Below, in pieces: positions 62,780-64,000 of a stretch of 64,000 bases of DNA. Source of the DNA: Plantago ovata (Eukaryota > Streptophyta > Magnoliopsida > Lamiales > Plantaginaceae); contig CM051455.1 in the NCBI GenBank assembly GCA_028274465.1, positions 74,386,489 through 74,450,488 of the forward strand, read 5' to 3'. A program made the translations under genes and the position numbers. Position 1 is the stretch's first letter; every line of letters begins with the position of its first letter. The notes under the pieces are model-generated. The model made no database searches and had not been told where the DNA came from. It saw only the letters and a list, made by a program, of their open reading frames with translations.

Positions 62780-64000
62780 TGATGAACGCGAGTTTGTCGG
62801 ACTCGAATTCAATCAAATGTTATTTAGCCAAAGGCAATTCACAACTACAACGAAAACCGTAGTGTAGCAGTAGAATGACCTCGAGTGTCGTTCTCTAAGG
62901 ACTATAACTAGCTTTATCTATTTAACTAAGAATATAAAAACAACAGACGGTAAGCAAAGGGGTTTTCTAACAGATAATGGAGATTGGTGATAGTATGATC
63001 CTTCAAAGCATAACGGGTCAATAATCATGCGTAAATTCCTCAGTCTTGCATGGAGAGCTTTGATCAATCTAATGTCTTGTTGCAATTATTAAGCACTACG
63101 AAAATAATGATACTAACAAGTCAATCTCTTTTGTCCTATTGTGTTCCGTAATTATTCAACACTACGAAGATAAACATGCGCATAGGTCGACGAGGGTCCA
63201 ATTGTGCATAATAATTAATACAACATACGAGAATTTAGGCTGAGCCTGATCAACGAAATAAAGCAATAACACGGAGTATAATGCGCGATATAGCCATTAG
63301 CATGATTATCTTCCCTTCGCTAAGAATTCACATACTACCACCAACGATAAGTTTAGCTACTCATAATTGGCACGCAATCAACAGAAATCATAGAAGAAGA
63401 CATGTTGAAAGATATATAAAAATAAGTAGAATAAACTGTAAGATACAATGTTACCGAAGATTGTCAATCTCCGAAGAATTGCGATCCTACAAGCTCCAAT
63501 CTGCTATGAAAAAGTATCCCCTAAGCTACGAACCCCCAGAACAGGCTCTGGGAAGTCCCTACCTAAAACTACAGAGAGAGGTGAGAGAATAGGTCTGGAA
63601 AAGTATGAATTTCGGAGAAAAACTGAGCAACTATATATAGGCCTCGAATAAGTGTGGGGCGATTCGCCCCACACACCGGGCGGTTCGCCCGGTGTGGGGC
63701 GAGTCGCCCCACGTCCCGGGCGGTTCGCCCGGGAGTGTTCTTTGCGGAATTTCGCGTTTTCGACGCGTTTTTGGATTTCTTCCCCTTTTCAGACTCGGTT
63801 TCTGTCTTCTAGTGGCCTTCTAACCTCCAGACTCGACCCCTAGACTCCAAATCCTATCCGGAAACCTTCAGATACTCCAAATAGGCTTCTGGAACACCAA
63901 TTCCTTGTCAACTTTAATATAATTGCCCGGAAATCCTCGATCTTCAACCAAACCTGTAAAATAAAATCTAAAGGGAAACGTGACACTATTCTAATAAAAT
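62780..64000 (-). mobile_element. F1-Z': LTR of another F1 element, running off the window
   Basis: This minus-strand F1 LTR (3' LTR of its element) starts TGATGAACGCGAG on the plus strand. The GC-palindrome cluster lies at 63655-63733, next to the TATA box (CTATATATAG, about 63631-63640). It is closest to the LTRs of Z. The inner edge and the rest of the element lie beyond the window. Confidence 0.88.

Overview
This window looks like gene-free, repeat-rich nuclear DNA from a flowering plant, probably a eudicot. The sequence is AT-rich, and almost every base belongs to an LTR retrotransposon inserted into, or carrying, another one. I found no host gene, rRNA, CRISPR array or bacterial-type operon. 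The species cannot be named from the sequence alone. All coding regions below belong to old, mostly broken mobile elements and are described as fossils.

Five families build the window. (1) F1 is a Ty3/Gypsy Athila-like family. Its LTRs are about 1.2-1.3 kb, run TGATGAAT...CGTTCATCA and make 5-bp target duplications. Copies are A (+, 1-4179), X (-, 4647-6383), Y (-, 13180-37931, interrupted), Z (-, 28396-36731), W (+, 44034-53416) and Z' (-, 62780 to the window end). (2) F2 is a Ty1/copia Sirevirus-like family with a large env-like ORF 3' of pol. Copies are F2-1 (-, 6384-13179, plus the fragment 4180-4646) and F2-2 (-, 39734-54036, interrupted). (3) F3 is a Ty1/copia family with unusually long LTRs of about 2.1 kb and a 1.7-kb structured leader. 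Copies are F3-1 (-, 19176-37653) and F3-2 (-, 54037 to the window end). (4) F4 is an LTR piece at 37932-39733. (5) A 551-bp TRIM lies at 12139-12689.

The nesting can be read from exact target duplications. F1-Y sits in Sirevirus F2-1. F3-1 sits in F1-Y (TCTTC duplicated). F1-Z sits in the right LTR of F3-1 (TTGCG duplicated). F4 sits in F1-Y, F2-2 in F4, F1-W in F2-2 (TGGGG duplicated), F3-2 in F2-2 and F1-Z' in F3-2. That is six levels along one path. The left 15 kb also holds a probable tandem duplication of a Sirevirus/F1 junction, X versus Y.

The most interesting biology is in how F1 members relate. W carries Athila-type gag-protease-RT-RNase H-integrase. Z, and Y as far as seen, use closely related LTRs and 3' regions but carry a different gag-protease, no RT or integrase, and a separate 3' ORF. 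That 3' ORF has its own promoter-like leader with a conserved candidate intron of about 540 bp. This looks like a non-autonomous family with an autonomous partner. Other unexplained structure includes a four-hairpin array with matching stem changes in the F3 leader, seven short hairpins between pol and the env-like ORF of the Sirevirus, paired hairpin plus G-rich modules in the F1 3' region, and two F3 copies carrying an F1 insertion at exactly the same base.
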